Below are positions 8,375 through 15,631 of a DNA stretch of 21,438 nucleotides, in pieces. A program made the position numbers and the translations under genes. Below the pieces are notes generated by a model. That model worked only from the letters and a program-made list of their open reading frames with translations. It did not search any database and had not been told where the DNA came from. This DNA is from Candidatus Neomicrothrix sp. UBA7388 (GTDB lineage Bacteria > Actinomycetota > Acidimicrobiia > Acidimicrobiales > Poriferisodalaceae), in NCBI GenBank assembly GCA_002470695.1, contig DKNM01000019.1, positions 1 through 21,438 on the forward strand, written 5' to 3'. Each line of letters starts with the position of its first letter. The stretch's first letter is position 1.

Positions 8375-9486
8375 TTTACTTCTTGACAATCAAATGGGAC
8401 TCCAACGTCCTCACCCACTTGTTGCAACGAGCGCACAACTGAGCCGGGGTAAGAGACAACGCCCTCGGCTAACCGCTCGTCCATAGTTTTTTGTTCAATT
8501 TCTCCGGGCAGGTATACGCGTTGATCCGGTAAAGCGTCCTCTTCTCCCGCAGACCGAATTTGTTGAACCATATTTTCGATGTCATCAAAATAATCGTCAA
8601 TGTCACGGAAGATTCCGGGGTTCATAAGTAGAAAAAATTGGCCTCGACGACCAACTGCGACGTCCCCGGTATGTGCAGATCCAGCCATAACGCCAGCCAA
8701 AATATTTGATGCAGTAATCATGCCAATGCCCTTGTAGCCGCCGATGGCTGGCACTATCCCCTTCATCGCTACGTCCGGATCAATTGTCGGGTTGCCGTCT
8801 CGATCCAAGAACCCCCAAGCTTCTGGAATATTTGCTCCCTCTGAACGAGCCCGGAGCACTTTACCAAGCGCTACTGGCGTCATAGCCATGTCGAGGACGA
8901 TAGGTGGATGCTCTCGACGGGGGAAAGTCCAGACAATGGGATTGTTGCCGAACAATTTTCTCCTGCTGCCAAAGGGTGCGAGATTCGGAACGCTTGTCGT
9001 AGTGCCAAAGCAAACGAACCCGGCCTCAGCTGCCTTGTACGGATAGTTAGCCCCACATCCCCAGTCGTTCGAGTTGCGGATTACTCCAGCTACCATTCCG
9101 CTAGATGAGGCCACCTCTATCAAATGTTCCATAAATCGCGTTATGACGAGTTGCCCTAGACCGTGGTTTCCGTCTGCGACAACTACTGCCGGAGTCTCTT
9201 GAAGAATATTTAATTGTGCTTTTGGATCTGTTGAGCCGTCGCGGAACCAATTGATATACCAACTCACTCGTTGAAAGCCGTGTGTGTCAACTCCTCTGCA
9301 GTCGGACCAAAGTTGATTTTCGACGACCGCCGATGCGTCGACCTCTGACATTCCTGCTGCTTGGTAGGCGCTGACGCACCAAGGGCGCAGCTCTTCCAGC
9401 CTGAAACTCATAGGTCCTTCTGGTTGACCCTCGCTAGGAACGTCTTCTGGAATTCCTCGAGGCGAATGTTCATTAGTGCTGCTCAC
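8371..9486 (-). CDS. Ldh family (malate/lactate/ureidoglycolate-type) NAD(P)-dependent oxidoreductase
   Basis: The 371-residue protein belongs to the non-Rossmann malate/L-lactate dehydrogenase family that includes YiaK, AllD and sulfolactate dehydrogenase, which interconvert 2-oxo and 2-hydroxy acids. The Arg64/His69 signature is in DCRGVDTHGFQRV. The second motif reads RNSNDWGCGANYPY, with Asp141 where relatives such as YiaK have His. GNNPIVWTFP and IGGYKGIGM follow as in the family. GTG 9486 overlaps the upstream stop as GTGA and has GGAGA four bases upstream. The first 25 residues are polar and Pro/Glu/Ser-rich, and Met26 at 9411 also has a good AAGGA, so either start is possible. Its coupling with the isopropylmalate dehydrogenase-like gene suggests consecutive steps on hydroxy acids. 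The product name should stay at family level. Confidence 0.87.
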   Translation of the reverse strand: MSSTNEHSPRGIPEDVPSEGQPEGPMSFRLEELRPWCVSAYQAAGMSEVDASAVVENQLWSDCRGVDTHGFQRVSWYINWFRDGSTDPKAQLNILQETPAVVVADGNHGLGQLVITRFMEHLIEVASSSGMVAGVIRNSNDWGCGANYPYKAAEAGFVCFGTTTSVPNLAPFGSRRKLFGNNPIVWTFPRREHPPIVLDMAMTPVALGKVLRARSEGANIPEAWGFLDRDGNPTIDPDVAMKGIVPAIGGYKGIGMITASNILAGVMAGSAHTGDVAVGRRGQFFLLMNPGIFRDIDDYFDDIENMVQQIRSAGEEDALPDQRVYLPGEIEQKTMDERLAEGVVSYPGSVVRSLQQVGEDVGVPFDCQEVN

Positions 9487-10577
9487 AATTCTCCAATCAC
9501 GGCTTCGGTAAAGCTTTCAGTGGACGCAGATCCCCCTTGATCCGGCGTCAATTGCGCTCCTGAACGATAAACCTCGGCGAGTGCTCTTTCCAGATGATTC
9601 GCTGACTCTTCAAGGTTTAGATAACGCAACATCATTGACCCTGACAATAAAGTCGCAGTTGGGTTAATGATTCCTCTGCCGACCAGGTCGGGTGCCGTTC
9701 CATGTGAGGACTCAAAATAAGCGAAATCTGTCCCGTAACATCCCGACGGTGCCAGCCCTAGCCCTCCAACGGTACCGGCACCCAAATCAGACAAAATGTC
9801 ACCATAAAGATTTGGTAAGAGTAGGACGTCAAGACCATGGGGGTCCATGACTAGACGGTGAGCCATGTCGTCGATAATGAACTCCTCATAATCGAGACCC
9901 GGATAATCCTGGGCGATTTCTCTAACGATGTCACAAAACCACCTGTCGGTAGCGGGAAGCATGTTTGTCTTAGCTGAAACCGTCAACCTAGCGTTTCTGC
10001 GCATAGCCAATTCACACGCAAACCTAGCAACCTGCTCGGTCCCAGGTCGTGTAATGATTTTCGCCGCAAACCTGCCGCTATCGGCGCCATGCGGGATTCG
10101 AGACCTGTGATCGGCTAGCCCGGCATCAAGTAATTGCTTCGCATCGCCCATAACTCCGACATACATGTCTTCAAGATTCTCCCGGACAATGACGTAGTCA
10201 ATTCCTTCCGGGTTCCTAAGAGGTGAATTAAAGCCAGGTTGCCAGCGGATAGGCCTAACGTTAGCGAAGGTGGCTTTGCCCCAACGCATATATCTTGCGC
10301 CAGGTGTGTCCCCATTGCTAGCGCCAAAGAGCGCTGTATCCGATGCGTCGATTCGAGTGTGGATCAAACTCTCTCGCTCATCTTTGTTCAAGTCGAGTAA
10401 ATCGGTTCCTGGGGGAGCTACTTCGAAGTCAATCGGCAATTCAAGCTGTTCAAGGACATGAACAGATGCATATACGGCCTCTGGTGCCGCGTCGTCACCA
10501 GGTATCACGCAAACTTTTAAATGCTCTTCCATCAAACGCATCGTAGGCATTAAATGCAGCCAGCGAGCATTTGTCAT
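9483..10577 (-). CDS. Isopropylmalate/tartrate dehydrogenase-like beta-decarboxylating dehydrogenase
   Basis: The 364-residue protein belongs to the isocitrate/isopropylmalate dehydrogenase family, which oxidises and usually decarboxylates 2-hydroxy-dicarboxylic acids with NAD(P) and a divalent metal. Visible motifs are the substrate segment RENLEDMYVG, the catalytic lysine in SAKTNML, and the metal/nucleotide signature NLYGDILSDLGAGTVGGLG, followed by ESSHGTAPDL. The N-terminal glycine motif, usually GDGIGPE, reads GDDAAPE here. Lack of LeuC/LeuD neighbours and pairing with an LdhYiaK-type reductase favour a catabolic member (tartrate or D-malate dehydrogenase-like) over leucine biosynthesis. 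The start is uncertain: ATG 10577 leaves only 22 bases to the divergent transporter, while Met10, Met13 or Met16 would shorten an unusual leader. No strong ribosome-binding site decides it. Confidence 0.87.
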   Translation of the reverse strand: MTNARWLHLMPTMRLMEEHLKVCVIPGDDAAPEAVYASVHVLEQLELPIDFEVAPPGTDLLDLNKDERESLIHTRIDASDTALFGASNGDTPGARYMRWGKATFANVRPIRWQPGFNSPLRNPEGIDYVIVRENLEDMYVGVMGDAKQLLDAGLADHRSRIPHGADSGRFAAKIITRPGTEQVARFACELAMRRNARLTVSAKTNMLPATDRWFCDIVREIAQDYPGLDYEEFIIDDMAHRLVMDPHGLDVLLLPNLYGDILSDLGAGTVGGLGLAPSGCYGTDFAYFESSHGTAPDLVGRGIINPTATLLSGSMMLRYLNLEESANHLERALAEVYRSGAQLTPDQGGSASTESFTEAVIGEL

Positions 10578-10599
10578 TGGGTGAACCTAGGATCCGTCG

Positions 10600-11862
10600 A
10601 TGTCCGCATTACGATCAACGCCGCATGGTTCCCGACGTGATCGAAGTGCAATTGCAGTTAAGGGATTCTTACCGCTCCTCTTTGCGGGCATGTGCTGGCA
10701 CTGGGCGAGATGGGGCATAGCGTTCCTCTGTGCCTTCTGGATTAATGAGGTAACCGATTCGCCGAGAATGGTTCAGCTCACCGGGACCACAATGTGGGCG
10801 CCTCTCCTGTTCGGTGGTGCTCTCGGTGGAGTTTTTGCCGATCGCTTCGATCGCTTGCGCACCATCCAATGGCAACTCGCCCTCCTAGTGCCGACAGTTG
10901 CTTTCGTTGGTCTACTGGAGATGAACAACCGCTTGTCGACATGGATTATCTATCCGTTTTTGCTATTTGCAGGTGTTGGGTGGGTAGGCGATATGACGAG
11001 CCGTCGTGCTCTTGTTCTCGAAATAGTTGGTACTCAAAGAATCGATAATGCGATGGCATATGAGTCGTTTACTCTTGCGAGTGGCGTGGCAGTAGGGAAC
11101 CTAATCGGGGGAAGTGTGGCGCAGACCCTTGGTGTCGGTGAAGCTTTCTTTGTTGTTGGAGGGCTATTACTCGCAGGTTTCCTCTGTCTGTATTGGGTCC
11201 CGCCAAGAACGGGAGTTGTAAGCGCAGCTTTTGATTCCTCGTCGACGGTTCAGGAACTCAAAGAGGGATTCGCTTTGGTGAAAACTAACAGCGGCTTGCT
11301 CAGCATTTTGGGAGTAACCGTCGTTGCTAACTTTTTCTTATTCTCCTATTTCCCTGCGGTCCAAAGAATTGGTGACCGCCTAGACGCAAGTCCAAGCCAA
11401 ATTGGCCTCATAGCAGCGATGACCGGCTTTGGCATGATGACAGGGTCTTTTGTGACGGGTCTTTGGGAACCTAAACGACGGGGTTGTGTTTACATCGGCG
11501 GAGTTGCCTTTGGTCTGCTTATTTTGATTCCGTTCGGACTTAGTAATTCTGTTCCTATGGCTGCACTCGCTCTTTTCGTGGCAGCAACTGGTGGCGGATT
11601 TTTTGGCGCAACTCAATCCACGCTTGTCCTTACGACAGTTCCCAATGAAATGCGCGGAAGGGCTATGGGCTTATTGAGTATGGCAATCGGTGCCTTACCC
11701 GTCGGCACGTTTGTGCTTGGTGAGGTAGCTGAACCGCTGGGAGCTCCGCTAGCAGTTGTCCTTATGGCATCGTTGGGTTTGGTCGCATTAATACTTTGGG
11801 TCTCAACGCATAATCAGGTCTTGCGCATGGGACGTTCAGCTGATGCGGAGTATCCGGATTAA
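10600..11862 (+). CDS. MFS transporter, 12-helix type
   Basis: The 420-residue integral membrane protein begins with a basic cytoplasmic tail (SRRDRSAIAVK) and then has about twelve hydrophobic segments. MFS motif A is GGVFADRFDRLR (76-87), in the loop after helix 2. A second, looser version follows the sixth-seventh helix region. The pattern resembles the DHA3/enterobactin-exporter-like MFS group, but direction and substrate cannot be read from sequence. ATG 10600 has AGGA at 10589-10592, seven bases upstream, which supports this start. It is divergent from the isopropylmalate dehydrogenase-like gene with almost no gap, so it could move a substrate or product of that enzyme pair, or instead belong with the downstream alcohol dehydrogenase run across a 218-base gap. 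Confidence 0.88.
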   Translation: MSALRSTPHGSRRDRSAIAVKGFLPLLFAGMCWHWARWGIAFLCAFWINEVTDSPRMVQLTGTTMWAPLLFGGALGGVFADRFDRLRTIQWQLALLVPTVAFVGLLEMNNRLSTWIIYPFLLFAGVGWVGDMTSRRALVLEIVGTQRIDNAMAYESFTLASGVAVGNLIGGSVAQTLGVGEAFFVVGGLLLAGFLCLYWVPPRTGVVSAAFDSSSTVQELKEGFALVKTNSGLLSILGVTVVANFFLFSYFPAVQRIGDRLDASPSQIGLIAAMTGFGMMTGSFVTGLWEPKRRGCVYIGGVAFGLLILIPFGLSNSVPMAALALFVAATGGGFFGATQSTLVLTTVPNEMRGRAMGLLSMAIGALPVGTFVLGEVAEPLGAPLAVVLMASLGLVALILWVSTHNQVLRMGRSADAEYPD

Positions 11863-11864
11863 GG

Positions 11865-11882
11865 CTTACGCATAGGCGTAGG
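11865..11882 (+). terminator. Short hairpin after the first MFS gene, weak terminator candidate
   Basis: TACGC (11867-11871) and GCGTA (11876-11880) pair around a four-base loop ATAG, with a G-U and a C-G pair extending the stem to seven. It begins two bases after the transporter stop. There is no T-tract after it (TGGGCGGA follows), so an intrinsic terminator is only possible. Confidence 0.25.
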
Positions 11883-11936
11883 TGGGCGGATTTAATACAA
11901 AATAACTCAGCTGCCTTGCGATTAACGAAACGGCAA

Positions 11937-11957
11937 AATAGTTGCTGAACAACTATT
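11937..11957. promoter_or_regulatory. 8-bp inverted repeat upstream of the alcohol dehydrogenase gene, candidate operator
   Basis: AATAGTTG (11937-11944) and CAACTATT (11950-11957) are perfect reverse complements separated by CTGAA. The 21-base dyad lies in the 218-base gap between the transporter and the zinc alcohol dehydrogenase, 123 bases before the latter's ATG. AT-rich arms, the lack of a following T-tract and the upstream location fit a binding site for a TetR- or GntR-like repressor better than a terminator. No regulator gene is adjacent, so the cognate protein is unknown. The rest of the gap holds no gene that I can support. Confidence 0.4.
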
Positions 11958-12080
11958 CCTAAATGCGTATGTTCGCGTATCCGTAGATTTTTCCTGATTG
12001 TTTTCTGGTGACAACTGCTATCTACCTTGGCTACGATCGTTTTTAGGCCACCACCATGTTAATAAGAGGGGACAAGGGCA

Positions 12081-13172
12081 ATGAAAGCTGCCGTTTTAAA
12101 CCAGATTCCGGGCGAATTAGAAATAGAAGACATATCTGTTGACAAGCCGGATCCGAACGAAGTTCTAATCCAGGTCGTAAATGCGGGGCTTTGTCACAGC
12201 GACTTGCATTTTATGGACGCTGCTTGGCCAACCCAAGTTCCTGCGGTCATGGGGCATGAGAGTGCCGGCATTGTGCAAGCCGTAGGCGAGGATGTTACCT
12301 ATGTGAAACCAGGCGATCACGTAATTACTTGCCTATCCGTGTTTTGTGGAAACTGCGATTTATGTCTTACGGGTCGTCCTAATTTGTGTCGTAACAATTC
12401 CGCTGTAAGCCGATCGGGAGACGCAGTTCCTCGTTTAACGAAGGGTGATGGTACAGAAGTTACGCAGTTTGCCCGACTTGGTGGTTTTGCCGAAGAGATG
12501 CTTATCCATCAAAATGCGGTTGTTGCTATCCGTGATGACATGCCGCTGGATCGTGCCGCTCTAATAGGGTGCGGCGTTACAACTGGGGTCGGAGCTGTAT
12601 TCAAAACAGCAAAAATTGAGCCGGGCTCTACGGTTGCTGTATTTGGTGCTGGCGGAATCGGATTATCTGCCGTTCAAGGTGCACGCATTGCTGGTGCTGG
12701 CCGCATTATTTCGGTCGATGTGACTGCTGACAAGCTTGAAACCGCGAGATCAGTGGGAGCTACTGACACGGTAAATGGAGCCGATACCGACGCAGTTGCG
12801 GCGATCCACGAGATGACGAAAGGCGGGGTCGATTATGCGTTTGAGTGCATTGGCCTCAAGTCAACATGTGAACAGGCCTGGGCGGCATCAAAGTTGGGTG
12901 GCACTACCGTCATCGTCGGAATGATGCCCTTCGGAGAAAAAATCGAAATACCCGGATACGAGGTTTTCATGATGGAGAAAAGACTTCAGGGTTCCATGAT
13001 GGGCTCCAACTCATTCCGAGTAGATATGCCTCGGTACGTAGATATGTACCTTGACGGCCGTCTTATGCTCGACGAAATGATCTCAAGTCATATTCACCTT
13101 GAACAAATCAACGAAGGTTATGAGCAAATGCGTCAGCGAGTCGGCGCGCGAACGGTCATTGACTTTTCCTGA
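12081..13172 (+). CDS. Zinc-dependent alcohol dehydrogenase, class III-like
   Basis: The 363-residue medium-chain dehydrogenase retains both metal sites. Catalytic zinc ligands are Cys38 (GLCHSDLH), His59 (MGHES) and Cys164 (IGCGVTTG). Structural zinc ligands are Cys89, Cys92, Cys95 and Cys103 in the VFCGNCDLC...NLC block. The NAD motif is GAGGIG (189-194) with Asp213 after the second strand, indicating NAD preference. It interconverts alcohols and aldehydes; the group resembles actinobacterial class III-like or aryl/aliphatic alcohol dehydrogenases, not a glutathione-dependent formaldehyde dehydrogenase in particular. ATG 12081 is preceded by GAGGGG and AAGGG. The gene opens a plus-strand run (alcohol dehydrogenase, SDR, transporter, crotonase), and its stop lies inside a 30-base palindrome. 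The substrate is unknown. Confidence 0.92.
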   Translation: MKAAVLNQIPGELEIEDISVDKPDPNEVLIQVVNAGLCHSDLHFMDAAWPTQVPAVMGHESAGIVQAVGEDVTYVKPGDHVITCLSVFCGNCDLCLTGRPNLCRNNSAVSRSGDAVPRLTKGDGTEVTQFARLGGFAEEMLIHQNAVVAIRDDMPLDRAALIGCGVTTGVGAVFKTAKIEPGSTVAVFGAGGIGLSAVQGARIAGAGRIISVDVTADKLETARSVGATDTVNGADTDAVAAIHEMTKGGVDYAFECIGLKSTCEQAWAASKLGGTTVIVGMMPFGEKIEIPGYEVFMMEKRLQGSMMGSNSFRVDMPRYVDMYLDGRLMLDEMISSHIHLEQINEGYEQMRQRVGARTVIDFS

Positions 13173-13184
13173 AAAGTCAATGAC
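13155..13184. repeat. 30-bp perfect palindrome across the alcohol dehydrogenase stop codon
   Basis: The arms GTCATTGACTTTTC (13155-13168) and GAAAAGTCAATGAC (13171-13184) are exact reverse complements with CT between them. The left arm encodes the last residues (VIDFS) and the TGA stop at 13170-13172 sits in the centre, so the right arm is entirely noncoding. In RNA it would fold into a very stable hairpin ending 21 bases before the SDR ATG. It could be a terminator without a T-tract, an RNA-stability or attenuation element, or a protein-binding site. Confidence 0.7.
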
Positions 13185-13205
13185 TCAGCTTCTAAGGGGT
13201 TTCGA

Positions 13206-14030
13206 ATGCATATAAGCGGCAAAGTCGCTGTTGTAACAGGGGCAGCCAGCGGCATGGGACTTGCGATGGCGCAAACATTTGCTGACTCGGGCATGAAAGT
13301 GGTGCTTGCAGATATAGAAGAGGAAGCTTTGGCTAGTGCAGTCAGTCAACTGTCGGCTCAAGGTCACAGCGTCCTTGGGGTCAGAACCGATGTATCGAAG
13401 CTAAGTGATGTTGAAGCGCTTGCGGCAGCAACCATTAAAGAATTCAATGCGGTACATGTTCTTTGCAACAATGCCGGTGTTGGAGTTGGTGCACCTGTCG
13501 GCAGCACCTCGCTAGCAGACTGGAAGTGGACTCTTGATATCGACTTATGGGGTCCAATTTATGGTGTAGAAATTTTCCTTCCCCTAATAGAAGAGCAGGG
13601 TGAGGGTCACATCAACTCCACAGCGTCAATGGCAGGACTATATGCCGGGGCATCTTTAGGGGCTTACAACGTCGCCAAGCACGGGGTGGTCGCGTTAATG
13701 GCCTCTCTTGAACGCGATCTTCGATGGCGTGATTCGAAGGTGCGAGCATCAGTTCTGTGTCCTGGCCCGATTAATACACGGATTACTGAGAGTGAGAGGA
13801 ATAGGGACCCCGATGATGCAGCCAAACATATGGACTCGGAACAAGGACAGAAGTTCTGGGACTTCTTAACTAGAACTTTGGCTAATGGAATGGACCCGGC
13901 AGAAGTGGGACCCATGGTCCTAGATGCGGTCGTAAACGAAAAATTTTGGGTCCTAACCCATCCGGAGATGGGCGAAATCGCTTTGTCTCAAGCGCAGGCG
14001 ATGCTGACGGATCAACGACTAACTCGATAG
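13206..14030 (+). CDS. Short-chain dehydrogenase/reductase (classical SDR)
   Basis: The 274-residue classical SDR has all canonical elements: TGAASGMG (11-18), Asp36 after the second strand (favouring NAD over NADP), Asp62 in TDVS, NNAG (88-91), catalytic Ser141 in INSTASMAG, and YNVAK with Tyr154 and Lys158. It would oxidise or reduce a hydroxyl/keto group on a small molecule or acyl-CoA. ATG 13206 has AAGGGG at 13194-13199 upstream with good spacing. The gene is 33 bases after the alcohol dehydrogenase stop, on the same strand, but the 30-base palindrome lies between them and may modulate its expression. The C-terminal extension past the usual 250 residues is modest. The catalytic tetrad is complete, so activity is expected; the substrate is unknown. 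Confidence 0.92.
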   Translation: MHISGKVAVVTGAASGMGLAMAQTFADSGMKVVLADIEEEALASAVSQLSAQGHSVLGVRTDVSKLSDVEALAAATIKEFNAVHVLCNNAGVGVGAPVGSTSLADWKWTLDIDLWGPIYGVEIFLPLIEEQGEGHINSTASMAGLYAGASLGAYNVAKHGVVALMASLERDLRWRDSKVRASVLCPGPINTRITESERNRDPDDAAKHMDSEQGQKFWDFLTRTLANGMDPAEVGPMVLDAVVNEKFWVLTHPEMGEIALSQAQAMLTDQRLTR

Positions 14031-14079
14031 TGGTTCCCCTAACGTGAAAAGGTAGCCAAAATCTAAAATTGTGTAGAAA

Positions 14080-14104
14080 ATAAGTGTCTGGCCTACATAC
14101 TTAT
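14080..14104. promoter_or_regulatory. 6-bp inverted repeat just before the second MFS gene
   Basis: ATAAGT (14080-14085) and ACTTAT (14099-14104) are reverse complements separated by 13 bases, ending directly at the AGGAAG purine tract before the transporter start. It lies in the 79-base gap after the SDR gene. It might be an operator or a structure that hides the ribosome-binding site, but arms this short and AT-rich can occur by chance. Confidence 0.2.
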
Positions 14105-14109
14105 AGGAA

Positions 14110-15564
14110 GTGAGCACTGCCCAACCCAGAAGAGCACCTGCTGTTTGGCGGGTTGAACCCGTCACTCGTGCGGTCGGAGTTGACTCCGACAGACCAAATT
14201 ACCGATGGTCTTTGCTTTGGGTAATTGGACTTTCCGTGCTTGGCTTCGGATCGCTCATGACCTTGGTGACTGCTGCTCTTCCCACGATCGCTTCGGACTT
14301 AGACACAACAACAGCCACGGCAGGCTGGGTTTTGACTGGTCTAATGCTTGCCATGGCAGTTGGTACTCCCGCAGGTGGAAAATTAGGCGATATCTATGGC
14401 CACAGAAACACTTTTATTGTTGGTCTAGTTGGCATGACTATCACCATGATCGCTAACTATTGGGTTTGGAATATTGGCAGCTTTATTGGTGTCAGAGTTC
14501 TGTTCGGGATCAGCGGTGCGTTATTGATGCCAAACGGTATGTCGCTGTTGATGCATTCATTCGGAGCTCAAGATCGAGCGAAGGCAGTTGGGTGGTTCCA
14601 ATTCGCAATGACGGGGGCTCCAACCGTTGGAGTTGTTGCCGGTGGCCCATTGCTCGACATTCTTGGCTGGCGGTCCATCTTTGCTGTTTTTGGGGTAGTT
14701 GGCGTGATAGCAACGATCTTGGCAATTGTCGTGGTCAAACCCATCCCCAAAGGCGAGCGGACGCCTATTGACTGGTTGGGAACAGTGCTTCTTGCATCTG
14801 CAACTCTCTTGGTGCTCCTTGCGATTACCCGGATTCCGAGTGTTACGAGCAGCGGACGATCAATAATCAATGACATACCAACCCTTTTGATGTTGGGGCT
14901 GAGTCTGCCTTTATACATTCTTTTCATTTCTTGGGAGCGTCGCGTCCCATCACCACTGTTAGACGTTCGACTCTTCGCTAAACCGACCTTCGCCTTACCC
15001 CTTGTTTCGGCAGCCTTTAACCAGTTCGCCTATATGGGCGCGTTTGTGGTTATCCCAAGCGTTCTTCAGGGTCCTTACGGCTATTCGGTGGGTGCCGCTG
15101 CATTGTTGATGGTTCCAAGGCCTGGAGTCTTTGCCATCGCATCGCCCCTGGGAGGTTCGCTCGTCGGTAAAATTGGAATGCGAATTCCGATGATTGTTGG
15201 GTCTGCATCCATGATTGCATCGATGCTGGCTTTTGCCGTTGGAAGTGACCCTGCAGGATATGGCCTTCTATTCGTCATGATCGGATTAGTTCTCTCTGGG
15301 GTATCGGCGGGAATTGGTTCCCCCGCTTATCAGACGATGGTCGCGAATTCTGTTGCTGATCGAGATTTAGGCATTGCTAATGGCATGAATCAGACAGTTA
15401 TGTGGATGGGCATGATTTTAGGTATTCAGTCCATGTTGGCTTTTGCTGGGACCGATTTATCGCTTGGCCGTCTCCGCACGACCTTCGTCTTTGCTGCAGC
15501 GGTTGCTGCCCTAGGCTTTTCTGCGCCGCTTTTTGCGACTAAGCCGAGCGGGGATAGTAAATAG
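14110..15564 (+). CDS. MFS transporter, DHA2-like (14-helix) family
   Basis: The 484-residue polytopic membrane protein has a cytoplasmic leader of about 33 residues and then many hydrophobic helices. Typical DHA2 features are ALPTIASDL after helix 1, GWVLTGLMLAMAVGTPAGGK in helix 2, motif A GGKLGDIYGHRN (89-100), and motif C near GAPTVGVVAGGPLLD (169-183) followed by GWRSIF. DHA2 members are usually proton-driven drug or metabolite exporters, some of which handle aromatic or organic acids, so direction is undecided. The start is GTG 14110: an in-frame TAG lies two codons upstream, so no upstream start is possible. AGGA at 14105-14108 is almost touching GTG, an unusually close ribosome-binding site. 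The gene sits between the SDR and crotonase genes on the same strand. Confidence 0.88.
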   Translation: MSTAQPRRAPAVWRVEPVTRAVGVDSDRPNYRWSLLWVIGLSVLGFGSLMTLVTAALPTIASDLDTTTATAGWVLTGLMLAMAVGTPAGGKLGDIYGHRNTFIVGLVGMTITMIANYWVWNIGSFIGVRVLFGISGALLMPNGMSLLMHSFGAQDRAKAVGWFQFAMTGAPTVGVVAGGPLLDILGWRSIFAVFGVVGVIATILAIVVVKPIPKGERTPIDWLGTVLLASATLLVLLAITRIPSVTSSGRSIINDIPTLLMLGLSLPLYILFISWERRVPSPLLDVRLFAKPTFALPLVSAAFNQFAYMGAFVVIPSVLQGPYGYSVGAAALLMVPRPGVFAIASPLGGSLVGKIGMRIPMIVGSASMIASMLAFAVGSDPAGYGLLFVMIGLVLSGVSAGIGSPAYQTMVANSVADRDLGIANGMNQTVMWMGMILGIQSMLAFAGTDLSLGRLRTTFVFAAAVAALGFSAPLFATKPSGDSK

Positions 15565-15574
15565 TACTTGTGAC

Positions 15575-15605
15575 TGGTGGTCCCAACAGATTAGGGCGAC
15601 CACCA
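15575..15605. repeat. Intercistronic 8-bp inverted repeat (hairpin) between transporter and crotonase
   Basis: TGGTGGTC (15575-15582) and GACCACCA (15598-15605) are perfect reverse complements with a 15-base spacer, beginning 11 bases after the transporter stop and ending 26 bases before the preferred crotonase ATG. The GC-rich stem would be stable in RNA. No T-tract follows (TCCTGAATAT), so it is more likely an RNA-processing or partial-attenuation structure, or an operator, than a standard terminator. Confidence 0.45.
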
Positions 15606-15631
15606 TCCTGAATATAGGCAAGACTGTCCAT

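Noticed and set aside
14460..14771. A 103-residue open frame within the second transporter gene
   Set aside because: It is a shadow frame rich in Trp, Cys and Arg with no start signal, wholly inside a clear MFS coding sequence.
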